A stretch of DNA of 11,641 nucleotides from Lentzea sp. (GCA_030146905.1 JASLAV010000940.1:1-11641), one strand, 5' to 3'; shown: positions 1 to 5,955, counted from the stretch's first letter. The notes: generated by a model not told the origin, from the sequence alone. Translations and numbers: made by a program.

Positions 1-6
1 GGTCGC

Positions 7-450
7 TCAGACCTTCGGGGCGCGCACGTCGGTTGACGGCGGCTGCGGCTGCTGGTGCCCGTTCTGCTGGGCCGCCAGCAGGTCGCGGATCTCGATCAGC
101 AGCTCGACGTTCGACGGCTCGGCCGGGCCGGCCTCCTCGCCCCTCTTGCGGCGCTCCTGGATCTTCTTGATCGGCAGCACGAGGACGAAGTAGACGACAG
201 CGGCCACGATCACGAAGTTGATCGTCGCGTTGATGACGTTGCTGAAGTCGACGTACGTGTCCTCCTTGCCTTCTCGCAGTTGAATGCCGAGACCCCTGGT
301 CTCGGTGCTGCCCAGAGAAGAGATGAGCGGCTTGATGAGGCTCGTGGTGAACGCGGTGACGATCGCGGTGAACGCGGTGCCGATGACCACGGCTACAGCC
401 AGGTCGACGACGTTCCCGCGCATCAGGAAGTCCTTGAATCCCTTCAGCAT
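7..450 (-). CDS. mscL: Large-conductance mechanosensitive channel MscL
   Basis: MscL forms a homo-pentameric pore in the cytoplasmic membrane that opens under membrane tension and releases solutes during hypo-osmotic shock. The 147-residue product starts MLKGFKDFLMRGNVVDLAVA, the typical amphipathic N-terminal helix leading into TM1 (about residues 14-42, with the pore-lining AVVIGTAF). A periplasmic loop (about 45-68) is followed by TM2 (about 69-92, ending VLVLPIKKI). The cytoplasmic helix bundle segment NVELLIEIRDLL (114-125) precedes a polar Gln/Pro-rich tail. Length is close to the M. tuberculosis channel (about 150 aa). Its ATG shares one base with the TGA of the upstream SAF gene (TGATG), and no Shine-Dalgarno is visible (upstream on this strand is CCCTCC), so translation is probably coupled to the SAF gene. 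Identification is secure; the coupling is inferred. Confidence 0.97.
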   Translation of the reverse strand: MLKGFKDFLMRGNVVDLAVAVVIGTAFTAIVTAFTTSLIKPLISSLGSTETRGLGIQLREGKEDTYVDFSNVINATINFVIVAAVVYFVLVLPIKKIQERRKRGEEAGPAEPSNVELLIEIRDLLAAQQNGHQQPQPPSTDVRAPKV

Positions 451-1004
451 CAGCGGAGGGTAACGGCTAACGCGTGGTCCAGTGACATCGCGGCGACACG
501 GGTTGCGTCAACTCTCGGCAACGTGAGGACGACGACTTGGCCGCGGGTCTCCCGCACCGCCGCGTTCTCGGCGAGCACTTCGCCGGAAGACGACACCACG
601 TCGACGCGGCTGCCCACCCGCGTGACGCCGGCCAGGCCCTGGTCAGCCATCCGCACGGCCACCGAGGCCTGGTCGGTGGAGGCCGTCGCCAGGTCGAAGT
701 CGGTCAGGGGGACGCCCGCTCGCGCGGCGTCGGTCAACGTCCGGCCCACCAGGTCGGAGACGCCGGCGAACGAGCCGGACACCGGGGTCGCGAGCGACAC
801 CAGCCGGAGGTCGGAGTCCGACAACGGCACGCCGGGTGGCAGGTCACGTGCGGCCACCACGGCGGGATGGCCCACGTCCGGCCAGAAGGCCGTCGAGGCG
901 GCCATCAGCGCCAGGACGGCGGCCAGCGCGCGGCGCCACACGGCCGACGGGCGGCGGCGCGTCAGGGAGCGGACTCGGTCGAGGACTGTGGCGGAAAGGG
1001 TCAT
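450..1004 (-). CDS. SAF-domain membrane protein (CpaB/RcpC-like)
   Basis: This is a 184-residue protein with a basic N-terminus (RSLTRRR), one transmembrane segment (about 26-41) and an extracytoplasmic SAF fold: HPAVVAARDLPPGVPLSDSDL (from about 46), VGRTLTDAARAGVPL (86-100). A C-terminal beta-rich part (VGSRVDVVSSSGEVLAENA, VVVLTLPRVDATRVA) resembles the RcpC/CpaB pilus-assembly family. Free-standing SAF proteins of this kind are common beside mscL in actinobacteria; no pilus genes are visible here, so a role in pilus assembly should not be assumed. The start was chosen at the ATG whose codon lies inside a 12-bp inverted repeat; GAGGG lies only one base upstream of it, closer than usual for a ribosome site. 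The gene sits 72 bases after ruc and overlaps mscL by one base. The domain call is good; function is unknown. Confidence 0.85.
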   Translation of the reverse strand: MTLSATVLDRVRSLTRRRPSAVWRRALAAVLALMAASTAFWPDVGHPAVVAARDLPPGVPLSDSDLRLVSLATPVSGSFAGVSDLVGRTLTDAARAGVPLTDFDLATASTDQASVAVRMADQGLAGVTRVGSRVDVVSSSGEVLAENAAVRETRGQVVVLTLPRVDATRVAAMSLDHALAVTLR

Positions 1005-1034
1005 GCCCTCGACGGTAGGGCTGTCGAGGGCATG
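1002..1034 (-). promoter_or_regulatory. Perfect 12-bp inverted repeat over the SAF-gene start codon
   Basis: Arms CATGCCCTCGAC (1002-1013) and GTCGAGGGCATG (1023-1034) are exact reverse complements with a 9-base spacer. On the minus-strand transcript the 3' arm carries both GAGGG and the ATG of the SAF gene, so a folded stem would hide the start site. It could instead be an operator for a dimeric regulator. The repeat is directly visible; function is inferred. Confidence 0.6.
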
Positions 1035-1049
1035 TCGAACCGGGCTGAG

Positions 1050-1073
1050 TCGCGAGCTGTGGACAACTCGCGA
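1050..1073 (-). repeat. Inverted repeat with a DnaA box in its loop
   Basis: Arms TCGCGAG (1050-1056) and CTCGCGA (1067-1073) flank a 10-base loop. On the minus strand the loop contains TTGTCCACA (1066-1058), identical to the DnaA-box consensus of Streptomyces and close relatives. The hairpin begins three bases after the ruc stop codon. There is no T-tract, so it is not a classical intrinsic terminator, although it might still pause or end transcription. Confidence 0.5.
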
Positions 1074-1076
1074 TCT

Positions 1077-1382
1077 TCAGGACGCCGCGGCCGCCGGGGT
1101 GCTCGTCGAGGTCGAGGACGAGGACGTCGAGGACTTCGAGTCCGTGGAGGACGAAGACGACGTCGACGTGGGGGAGGACGCCGCCGGAGTGGTCGACGAC
1201 GAGCTCGAACGGCTGTCCGTGCGGTAGAAACCGCTGCCCTTGAACACGACACCGACGGCGCCGAACAGCTTGCGCAGCTTGCCCGAGCACTCCGGGCACT
1301 CGGTGAGGGAGGCGTCGCTGAACGACTGCACAGCCTCGAACCGGTGCTCACACGCGGTGCAGGCGTACTGGTACGTAGGCAC
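1077..1382 (-). CDS. ruc: FmdB-family zinc-ribbon protein, Ruc-like redox chaperone
   Basis: This 101-residue protein has an N-terminal zinc ribbon with four cysteines (C8, C11, C29, C32 in YACTAC and CPECSGKLRK), the GSGFYRTD segment (49-56) and a Ser/Thr-rich, low-complexity tail (57-101). It matches M. tuberculosis Rv0991c (Ruc), a chaperone activated by cysteine oxidation that prevents aggregation and works with DnaK; the disordered tail is a feature of that family. The GTG start at 1382 is chosen because the product then begins PTYQYAC as in homologues and AGGAG (1391-1395) sits eight bases upstream. A longer reading from 1466 would translate through the operator and is unlikely. It lies downstream of 5-FCL with a 94-base gap holding its own promoter and a CIRCE-type operator, which fits co-regulation with Hsp60/Hsp70. 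Confidence 0.87.
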   Translation of the reverse strand: MPTYQYACTACEHRFEAVQSFSDASLTECPECSGKLRKLFGAVGVVFKGSGFYRTDSRSSSSSTTPAASSPTSTSSSSSTDSKSSTSSSSTSTSTPAAAAS

Positions 1383-1400
1383 TGGGTTCGCTCCTAGATC

Positions 1401-1425
1401 TGGCACTCGACCGTTGTGAGTGCCA
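1401..1425 (-). promoter_or_regulatory. CIRCE-type HrcA operator upstream of ruc
   Basis: TGGCACTC (1401-1408), a 9-base spacer, then GAGTGCCA (1418-1425). The GCACTC-N9-GAGTGC core and the exact 9-base spacing match the CIRCE element bound by the heat-shock repressor HrcA (general consensus TTAGCACTC-N9-GAGTGCTAA); GC-rich actinobacteria use G/C at the variable outer positions. It lies between the candidate promoter and the AGGAG of ruc, as expected for repression of this chaperone gene. Confidence 0.8.
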
Positions 1426-1451
1426 ACACGATTTTCGCTCAGATGCTTCCC
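1425..1451 (-). promoter_or_regulatory. Candidate SigH/SigR-type promoter of ruc
   Basis: On the minus strand GGGAAG (1451-1446) and GTT (1427-1425) give GGAA-N19-GTT, equal to the GGAAT-N18-GTT spacing of actinobacterial SigR/SigH thiol-stress promoters, with G in place of the T. Predicted initiation falls inside the CIRCE element, which suits repression by HrcA. This is a short motif match without transcript data; a SigA-type promoter slightly upstream (TTGACC near 1474) is an alternative. Confidence 0.4.
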
Positions 1452-1476
1452 GTAGCGCAAACACACCAGGTCAAAG

Positions 1477-2043
1477 TCACAGCCACCGCAGGCCCGCCGA
1501 CGGCGTCAGAACGCCGTTCATCCGCACGTCGTGCGGCTCCGCGGGCACGGACGGCAGCACCTCCGAATCCCGCACCACCGCCACCAAAGGCGCTTTGACC
1601 AGCGGCAACGACCTGTCGTAGTGGCCCTTGCCCTTCCCGAGCCGCACCCCGTCGACCGACACGGCCAGCGCAGGCACGAGCACCAGGGAGGCTCCAGCGA
1701 TCGCCGAGGGACCGAGCCGGTGACCGGTGGGCTCCAGCAACCCCAGCGCCGCGGGCGCGAGCCCCGCCGGTCCGGTGTGGACCGCCCAGTCGAGCGGTGA
1801 GTCGCCCGTCACGATCGGCAGCAGCACCCGGCACCGCAGTCCGTCGAGCCACGACGCGTCACCCGGCTCCGAGCCGACCGGCAGGAACGCGCACACGGTC
1901 TGATCAGGCCGGACGTCCAGCGCCGCGACGTGGGCGGCCAGCGAGGAAGCCTCGGAGGCCCTGACTTCGGGCGGCAGACGACGTCGAGCGGCGAGCAGCT
2001 CCGAGCGCAGAGCGGCCTTCCGGTCACGAAGATCGGACGTCAT
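1477..2043 (-). CDS. 5-formyltetrahydrofolate cyclo-ligase
   Basis: The enzyme converts 5-formyl-THF and ATP to 5,10-methenyl-THF and ADP, recycling an inhibitory folate storage form in the cytoplasm. The 188-residue product has the family length and marks: an N-terminal helix with the nucleotide-contacting lysine (RDRKAALRSELLAAR, K9), FLPVGSEPG (53-61), the phosphate-binding loop LAVSVDGVRLGKGKGHYDR (126-144; most homologues read GxGGGYYDR) and the C-terminal EPHDVRMNGVLTP (169-181). Its ATG at 2043 lies 39 bases from divergent galU; a weak GGGGGA is nine bases upstream. Its position between ruc and galU matches Rv0992c in M. tuberculosis. Confidence 0.95.
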   Translation of the reverse strand: MTSDLRDRKAALRSELLAARRRLPPEVRASEASSLAAHVAALDVRPDQTVCAFLPVGSEPGDASWLDGLRCRVLLPIVTGDSPLDWAVHTGPAGLAPAALGLLEPTGHRLGPSAIAGASLVLVPALAVSVDGVRLGKGKGHYDRSLPLVKAPLVAVVRDSEVLPSVPAEPHDVRMNGVLTPSAGLRWL

Positions 2044-2068
2044 TGGTGGGTATCCCCCGGTATGTCGT

Positions 2069-2074
2069 TAGCAT
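2069..2074 (+). promoter_or_regulatory. galU: Candidate -10 element for leaderless galU
   Basis: TAGCAT fits the actinobacterial TAnnnT -10 pattern and ends eight bases before the galU ATG, so transcription would begin at or next to the start codon. No Shine-Dalgarno lies upstream of that ATG, which supports a leaderless transcript. No convincing -35 is visible. Confidence 0.4.
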
Positions 2075-2082
2075 CGCAGCCC

Positions 2083-2967
2083 ATGAGCAGCGCCTTCCAC
2101 ACCGCTATCGTGCCCGCGGCAGGTCTGGGCACCCGTTTCCTCCCCACGACCAAGGCCGTGCCGAAGGAGTTGCTGCCGCTGGTCGACACCCCGGCCATCG
2201 AGTACGTGGCAAGGGAGGCGGCAGAGGCGGGCGCCACCAGGCTCGTCATCGTGACCTCGCCGGAGAAGGCGTCGGTCGCGAACTACTTCGACGCCAACCC
2301 CGAGCTCGAGAAGACCCTCGCCGACCGCGGCAAGTCCGACCTGGTCGAGAAGATCCGGCGCGCCCCGCAGCTGATCAAGGCCGAGACCGCGCTCCAGGAG
2401 CAGGCACTGGGCCTCGGCCACGCCGTCGGCTGCGCGGAGGCCAACCTGACCGGTGACGACGAGGCCGTCGCGGTGCTGCTGCCCGACGACATCATCCTGC
2501 CGACCGGCGCGCTCAAGAAGATGGCGGAGGTCCGCGAGGAGAAGGGCGGCAGCGTCCTGCTGGCGTTCGACATCCCGCGCGAGCAGATCTCCGCGTACGG
2601 CGTGTTCGACGTCCGCGACACCGGCAACGACGACGTGAAGCAGGTCGTCGGCATGGTCGAGAAGCCCAAGCCGGAGGACGCGCCGTCGACGTTCGCCGCG
2701 GCCGGCCGCTACCTCCTCGACCGGGCGATCTTCGACGCCCTCAAGCGCATCACGCCGGGCGCCGGCGGCGAGCTGCAGCTCACGGATGCCATCGCGCTGC
2801 TGATCAACGAGGGTCACCCCGTGCACGTGGTCGTGCACCGCGGCGGACGACACGACCTCGGCAATCCCGCCGGATTCCTGCGCGCTGCGGTTGACTTCGC
2901 ACTCGAGACCCCGGAGTACGGACCCGATCTGCGTGAGTGGTTGCGGGAACGCCTCGACAACTCCTGA
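2083..2967 (+). CDS. galU: UTP-glucose-1-phosphate uridylyltransferase
   Basis: GalU makes UDP-glucose from UTP and glucose-1-phosphate, feeding galactose metabolism, trehalose and cell-wall or capsule glycan synthesis. The 294-residue product carries the nucleotidyltransferase signature PAAGLGTRFLPTTKAVPKEL (11-30), followed by LLPLVDTPAIEYV, the metal-site LLPDDIILPTG, the YGVFD and GMVEKPKPEDAPS segments, and the C-terminal HRGGRHDLGNPAGFLRAAVDF. The ATG at 2083 gives MSSAFHTAIVPAAG, matching homologue N-termini; the in-frame ATG at 2062 would only add seven residues. It is divergent from 5-FCL, with 39 bases between the two starts, and followed after 17 bases by glp, so it heads an operon galU-glp-rimJ. 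Confidence 0.96.
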   Translation: MSSAFHTAIVPAAGLGTRFLPTTKAVPKELLPLVDTPAIEYVAREAAEAGATRLVIVTSPEKASVANYFDANPELEKTLADRGKSDLVEKIRRAPQLIKAETALQEQALGLGHAVGCAEANLTGDDEAVAVLLPDDIILPTGALKKMAEVREEKGGSVLLAFDIPREQISAYGVFDVRDTGNDDVKQVVGMVEKPKPEDAPSTFAAAGRYLLDRAIFDALKRITPGAGGELQLTDAIALLINEGHPVHVVVHRGGRHDLGNPAGFLRAAVDFALETPEYGPDLREWLRERLDNS

Positions 2968-2984
2968 GCGCGAGGACCAATCAC

Positions 2985-4208
2985 ATGAGGTCAGTGGACG
3001 AGCAGCTCGCTCGGGTGATCGCCGCCGCGGTGCGGCCGGCACCCGTGCGGGTGGCGATCTCCGAGTCGCAGGGCCTGCTCTGCGCCGAGGAGGTCGTGGC
3101 GGAACGCGCGTTGCCCGGCTTCGACCAGGCCGCCGTGGACGGCTACGCGGTGCGCAGCGTCGACGTGTCCGGCGCGAGCGCGAACCCCGTGCAGCTGCCG
3201 GTCGTGGGCGAGATCCCCGCCGGGTCACGACAACCGCGCAGACTCCAGCCGGGCCAGGCGGTGCGGATCGCGACGGGCGCGCCGCTGCCCACGCTGGCCG
3301 ACGCCGTCGTGCCGCTCGGCTACACCGACGGTCACCAGGCCAAGGTGACGGTCCACCGCGGCGTGCCGTCCGCGGGGTTCGTCCGCCGCACCGGTGAGGA
3401 CGTGCAGACGGGCGACGTCGCCGTCCGCCGCGGCGCGTCCATCGGTGCGGCCCAGGTGGGGCTGCTGGCCGCTGTCGGGCGCAACAAGGTGCTCGTCCAC
3501 CCGCGCCCGCGGGTGTCGGTGATCTCGCTCGGCGAGGAGCTCGTCGACGTCGACCGCACGCCCGGCCAGGGCCAGGTCTACGACGTGAACTCGTACGCGC
3601 TGGCCGCCGCCGCACGCGACGCGGGCGCCGAGGTCAGCAGGGTCGGCATCATGTCGGCCGACCCGCGCAGGCTGCGAGAGGTCGTCGAGGGACGCCTGCT
3701 GCTCTCCGAGATCGTCGTCATCGCCGGAGGCGTGGGCGGCTCGGTCGGCGACGAGGTCAAGGCGGCGCTCGCGGAGCTCGGCGACATGGACGTCGGCCGG
3801 GTGGCCATGCACCCCGGCTCCGCGCAGGGCTTCGGCAGGCTCGGGCCGGACGCCGTGCCGACGTTCCTGCTGCCCGCGAACCCGATGAGCGCGCTGGTCG
3901 TGTTCGAGGTGCTGGTCAGGCCCCTGATCAGGGCGGCGCTGGGCAAGAAGAACCCGTACCGCCGCGCGGTCTCGGCACGCCTGCTGTCGCCGCTGCAGTC
4001 GACGAAGGGCCGCAGGGGCTTCCTGCGCGGCCAGCTGCTGCGCGACGCGGACAACGGCGAGTACCTGGTGCAGCCGCTCGGCACGTCAGGGTCGCACCTG
4101 CTCGCGTCGCTGGCGGAGGCCAACTGCCTGATCATGGTCGACGAGGACGTCACCGACATCTCGGTCGGGCAAGAGGTCCTGGTCAGCTTCCTCGCCCAGC
4201 GCGGCTGA
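2985..4208 (+). CDS. glp: MoeA-like divisome protein Glp
   Basis: The 407-residue protein has the full MoeA/gephyrin E-domain layout: N-terminal domain with PGFDQAAVDGYAVR (44-57), RIATGAPLP (94-102), a MogA-like domain (about 176-310) and the C-terminal beta-barrel domain (about 325-407). In Corynebacterium the orthologue Glp (gephyrin-like protein) binds FtsZ and the membrane receptor GlpR, acting in division rather than in cofactor synthesis. Here several molybdopterin-site motifs deviate from canonical MoeA: STGDEL reads SLGEELVD (181-188), SGGVSVGDYD reads AGGVGGSVGDE (247-257), PGKP reads PGSA (277-280) and LPGNP reads LPANP (296-300). The start at 2985 has GAGGA (2972-2976) eight bases upstream. 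Presence of sepX/glpR two genes downstream supports the divisome role; residual MoeA activity cannot be excluded. Confidence 0.88.
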   Translation: MRSVDEQLARVIAAAVRPAPVRVAISESQGLLCAEEVVAERALPGFDQAAVDGYAVRSVDVSGASANPVQLPVVGEIPAGSRQPRRLQPGQAVRIATGAPLPTLADAVVPLGYTDGHQAKVTVHRGVPSAGFVRRTGEDVQTGDVAVRRGASIGAAQVGLLAAVGRNKVLVHPRPRVSVISLGEELVDVDRTPGQGQVYDVNSYALAAAARDAGAEVSRVGIMSADPRRLREVVEGRLLLSEIVVIAGGVGGSVGDEVKAALAELGDMDVGRVAMHPGSAQGFGRLGPDAVPTFLLPANPMSALVVFEVLVRPLIRAALGKKNPYRRAVSARLLSPLQSTKGRRGFLRGQLLRDADNGEYLVQPLGTSGSHLLASLAEANCLIMVDEDVTDISVGQEVLVSFLAQRG

Positions 4209-4221
4209 CGAGCGGCAGGGG

Positions 4222-4875
4222 ATGAGCGCCTTCTCCGACCTGGGACGCCACCCCGGCTGGCCGGTCCGGCTGGGGCCCGTCGAGGTGCGCGCGGGAACCG
4301 TGACGCTGCGCGGACCCCGCCTCTTCGACGGCTCGCGCTGGTCGAGGCTGAGGATCCGCGACCGCGCGTACCTGGAGCAGTGGGAACCCACGGCGCAGGA
4401 GGGCTGGGACGAGCGCAACGCCGTGCTGTCCTGGCCCGCCCAGTGGTCGTCGCTGCGATCGCTGGCCCGCCGCGGCAGCTCCCTGCCGTTCATGATCATG
4501 GTGAACGGCGAGGTCGCCGGCCAGATCACCGTGGGCAACATCGTGCGCGGCTCGCTGCAGTCGGCCTGGATCGGCTACTGGGTGGCGGCCGATCGGGTGG
4601 GCGGAGGCGTCGCGACGGCGGCAGTGGCGTTGCTCACTGATCACGCTTTCCGCGACGCTGGTCTGCACAGGCTGGAAGCCACCGTCCGCCCCGAGAACGC
4701 CGCCTCGATCCGCGTCCTGACGAAGTCCGGGTATCGCGAGGAAGGCCTCTTCAAGCGTTATCTGGATGTTGCCGGGCAGTGGCGTGACCACCTCTGTTTC
4801 GCTCTCACCACCGAAGACGCCCCTGATGGCCTAGTGCGCCGTTTGGTCGCACGCGGAGAGGCCCGTCTTCCCTGA
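4222..4875 (+). CDS. rimJ: GNAT-family N-acetyltransferase, RimJ-like
   Basis: RimJ-type GNAT enzymes transfer acetyl from acetyl-CoA to protein alpha-amino groups. The 217-residue product shows TLRGPRLFDGSRWSRLRIRD (27-46), the beta-4 region SAWIGYWVAADRVGGGVATA (114-133) with the RxxGGGVA pyrophosphate-binding loop (125-131), the LEATVRPENAASIRVLTKSG segment (151-170) and RYLDVAGQWRDHLCFAL (179-195), all characteristic of the RimJ/RimL group. It lies 13 bases after glp, in the same order as Rv0994-Rv0995 of M. tuberculosis, so it is cotranscribed with galU and glp. The start has only a weak GCAGGGG directly upstream. The true substrate is unknown; the symbol follows the mycobacterial name by position. 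Confidence 0.9.
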   Translation: MSAFSDLGRHPGWPVRLGPVEVRAGTVTLRGPRLFDGSRWSRLRIRDRAYLEQWEPTAQEGWDERNAVLSWPAQWSSLRSLARRGSSLPFMIMVNGEVAGQITVGNIVRGSLQSAWIGYWVAADRVGGGVATAAVALLTDHAFRDAGLHRLEATVRPENAASIRVLTKSGYREEGLFKRYLDVAGQWRDHLCFALTTEDAPDGLVRRLVARGEARLP

Positions 4876-4902
4876 AGTTCGCGTCCGTTCGTCCTAATCA
4901 CT

Positions 4903-4935
4903 TCACCCAAAAGTGGGTGATACACCACACTTTGG
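4903..4935. promoter_or_regulatory. Overlapping hairpin and palindrome between rimJ and sepX
   Basis: The 156-base gap (4876-5031) holds a 7-bp hairpin TCACCCA-AAAG-TGGGTGA (4903-4920) without a T-tract, and an overlapping imperfect 29-bp palindrome (4907-4935) with matched ends CCAAA/TTTGG and inner GGTG/CACC. Further on, GTGAC occurs three times (4970, 4979, 4991) around a possible -10, TAGCGT (4984-4989). The hairpin may end the galU operon; the palindrome looks like an operator for sepX. Both functions are inferred. Confidence 0.4.
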
Positions 4936-5031
4936 TACGCACCGCGCTCGGCGTGCCTCCGACACAGGTGTGACTGTTGTGACTAGCGTGGTGACAGCAC
5001 CACGCGTTGGGCCGGGGGAGGTGAACGGGGA

Positions 5032-5760
5032 ATGCCGAGTTCGCTGATCATCGTTGCGCTGGTCGTGGCGTGGCTTGTGGTCCTCGTCCCCGTGGTGGCC
5101 CGCAAGCGCCAGGAGAGCGCGCGCAGTGTGGGGGAGGAGTACGACGCCATGCCCGACGCCGAGTACGACGACATCCACGACATCGACATCGACGACGACT
5201 TCTTCGACGAGGAGGAGTACGTCGAACGCCCGTTCCGGCGCGGTCGCGGTGGCTACGACCCGGAGGTCGCCGCGCTGGTGGCGCAGGCGAAGTACGCGTT
5301 CCGCCGCAGAGTGATCGCGTTCCTGCTGGCCGCCGCGGTGGTGACGGGAATCGCGGCCGGGGTGTTCTACACCCCGCTCTGGTACGGCCACGGCGCGCTC
5401 GACCTGGTGATCGTGGGATACCTGACCTACCTGCGCCGCCAGGTGCGGATGGAGGAGGAGATCCGCGCCCGCCGGCTCGCCCGCCTGCAGCAGGTGCGCC
5501 GCCGCCGTGCGACGGGCCCGCAGCCGCAGCAGGAGACCGCGGCCGCCACCGACGCGCCCGAGCAGTCCGTCGAGGACGCCGAGACCACCCAGGTCGAGGT
5601 CGTCGCCGTCGAGGAGAAGCCCGCGCTGCCACCGTTGCCGCGCTACGAGCACCACGTCCGGCCGGGCACCATTCCGGTCGACTCCGACGACGAGGACCCG
5701 GTCTTCGTCGAGCTGGATGGACTGGAGTCGCTGCGCTTCCGGGGTGCCGTGGGCGCTTAG
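5032..5760 (+). CDS. sepX: Divisome membrane protein SepX/GlpR
   Basis: The 242-residue membrane protein begins MPSSLIIVALVVAWLVVLVP (TM 4-22) then VARKRQ, the typical SepX/GlpR N-terminus. A strongly acidic stretch (35-63, DDIHDIDIDDDFFDEEE) is followed by a tightly paired membrane segment (about 94-134: VIAFLLAAAVVTGIAAGVF, then DLVIVGYLTYL), a basic amphipathic helix (138-160) and a disordered acidic/proline C-terminus. SepX of Streptomyces supports division and sporulation; GlpR of Corynebacterium is the membrane receptor for Glp. GGAGGTG (5017-5023) lies eight bases before the ATG, the best ribosome site in the window. The gene follows the galU-glp-rimJ operon but probably has its own promoter in the preceding gap. 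It corresponds in position to Rv0996. Confidence 0.88.
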   Translation: MPSSLIIVALVVAWLVVLVPVVARKRQESARSVGEEYDAMPDAEYDDIHDIDIDDDFFDEEEYVERPFRRGRGGYDPEVAALVAQAKYAFRRRVIAFLLAAAVVTGIAAGVFYTPLWYGHGALDLVIVGYLTYLRRQVRMEEEIRARRLARLQQVRRRRATGPQPQQETAAATDAPEQSVEDAETTQVEVVAVEEKPALPPLPRYEHHVRPGTIPVDSDDEDPVFVELDGLESLRFRGAVGA

Positions 5761-5785
5761 GAGGGGGTGGTGAAACACCCCCTCC
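5760..5785 (+). terminator. Hairpin terminator overlapping the sepX stop codon
   Basis: GGAGGGGGTG (5760-5769) and CACCCCCTCC (5776-5785) form a perfect 10-bp GC-rich stem with a 6-base loop GTGAAA. The first base is the G of the sepX TAG. No T-tract follows, so this is the tail-less hairpin type common in actinobacteria. Confidence 0.6.
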
Positions 5786-5799
5786 GAGACTGCTATAGT
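5770..5799 (+). promoter_or_regulatory. Candidate promoter of tRNA-Ala
   Basis: TATAGT (5794-5799) is a strong -10 placed 18 bases after GTGAAA (5770-5775), a 4-of-6 match to TTGACA that lies in the loop of the sepX terminator hairpin. Initiation near 5806 would give a short leader before the tRNA at 5818. Confidence 0.5.
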
Positions 5800-5817
5800 T
5801 CTCTCGTAACACCGCAA

Positions 5818-5890
5818 GGGGCTGTAGCACAGTTGGTAGCGCGTCTCGTTCGCATCGAGAAGGTCAGGGGTTCGATTCCCCTCAGCTCCA
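5818..5890 (+). tRNA. tRNA-Ala (anticodon CGC)
   Basis: The 73 bases fold as a complete cloverleaf: acceptor GGGGCTG/CAGCTCC with the G3-U70 wobble that identifies alanine tRNAs, D-arm GCAC/GCGC with loop AGTTGGTA, anticodon stem TCTCG/CGAGA with loop TTCGCAT (anticodon CGC at 5851-5853), variable loop AGGTC, T-arm AGGGG/CCCCT with loop TTCGATT, and discriminator A at 5890. The CCA end is not encoded. It decodes GCG, a frequent alanine codon in this GC-rich DNA. Confidence 0.97.
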
Positions 5891-5896
5891 CTCGTT

Positions 5897-5955
5897 CCGA
5901 GGGCCGAGTCTTATCTGCAAAAAGCGCAGATTGAGACTCGGCCCTCGGTGTTTTT
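5897..5955 (+). terminator. Long intrinsic terminator of the tRNA gene
   Basis: A perfect 15-bp stem (5897-5911 with 5934-5948, CCGAGGGCCGAGTCT and its complement) encloses a 6-bp inner stem ATCTGC/GCAGAT (5913-5918, 5926-5931) with an A-rich loop, followed by TGTTTTT (5949-5955). It is the strongest terminator in the window and starts seven bases after the tRNA. Confidence 0.93.

Noticed and set aside
1058..1066. Replication origin suggested by the DnaA box
   Set aside because: Only one box, no AT-rich region and none of the usual neighbours (dnaA, dnaN, rpmH) are present.
55..1227. Long open frame on the plus strand opposite mscL, the SAF gene and ruc
   Set aside because: It is antisense to three well-recognised genes, its product is low-complexity Arg/Asp/Val with no motif, and such frames are expected in GC-rich DNA.
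1077..1466. Longer N-terminus for the ruc product starting at 1466
   Set aside because: It would translate through the CIRCE element and promoter; GTG at 1382 has AGGAG at ideal spacing and gives the conserved N-terminus.
2068..3615. 515-codon open frame on the minus strand across galU and glp
   Set aside because: Arg/Pro-rich and featureless; galU and glp on the other strand have full family motifs and ribosome or promoter signals.
5818..5955. tRNA 3' end as an integration site of a mobile element
   Set aside because: No integrase gene and no second copy of the tRNA 3' end are visible in the window; the downstream bases form an ordinary terminator.
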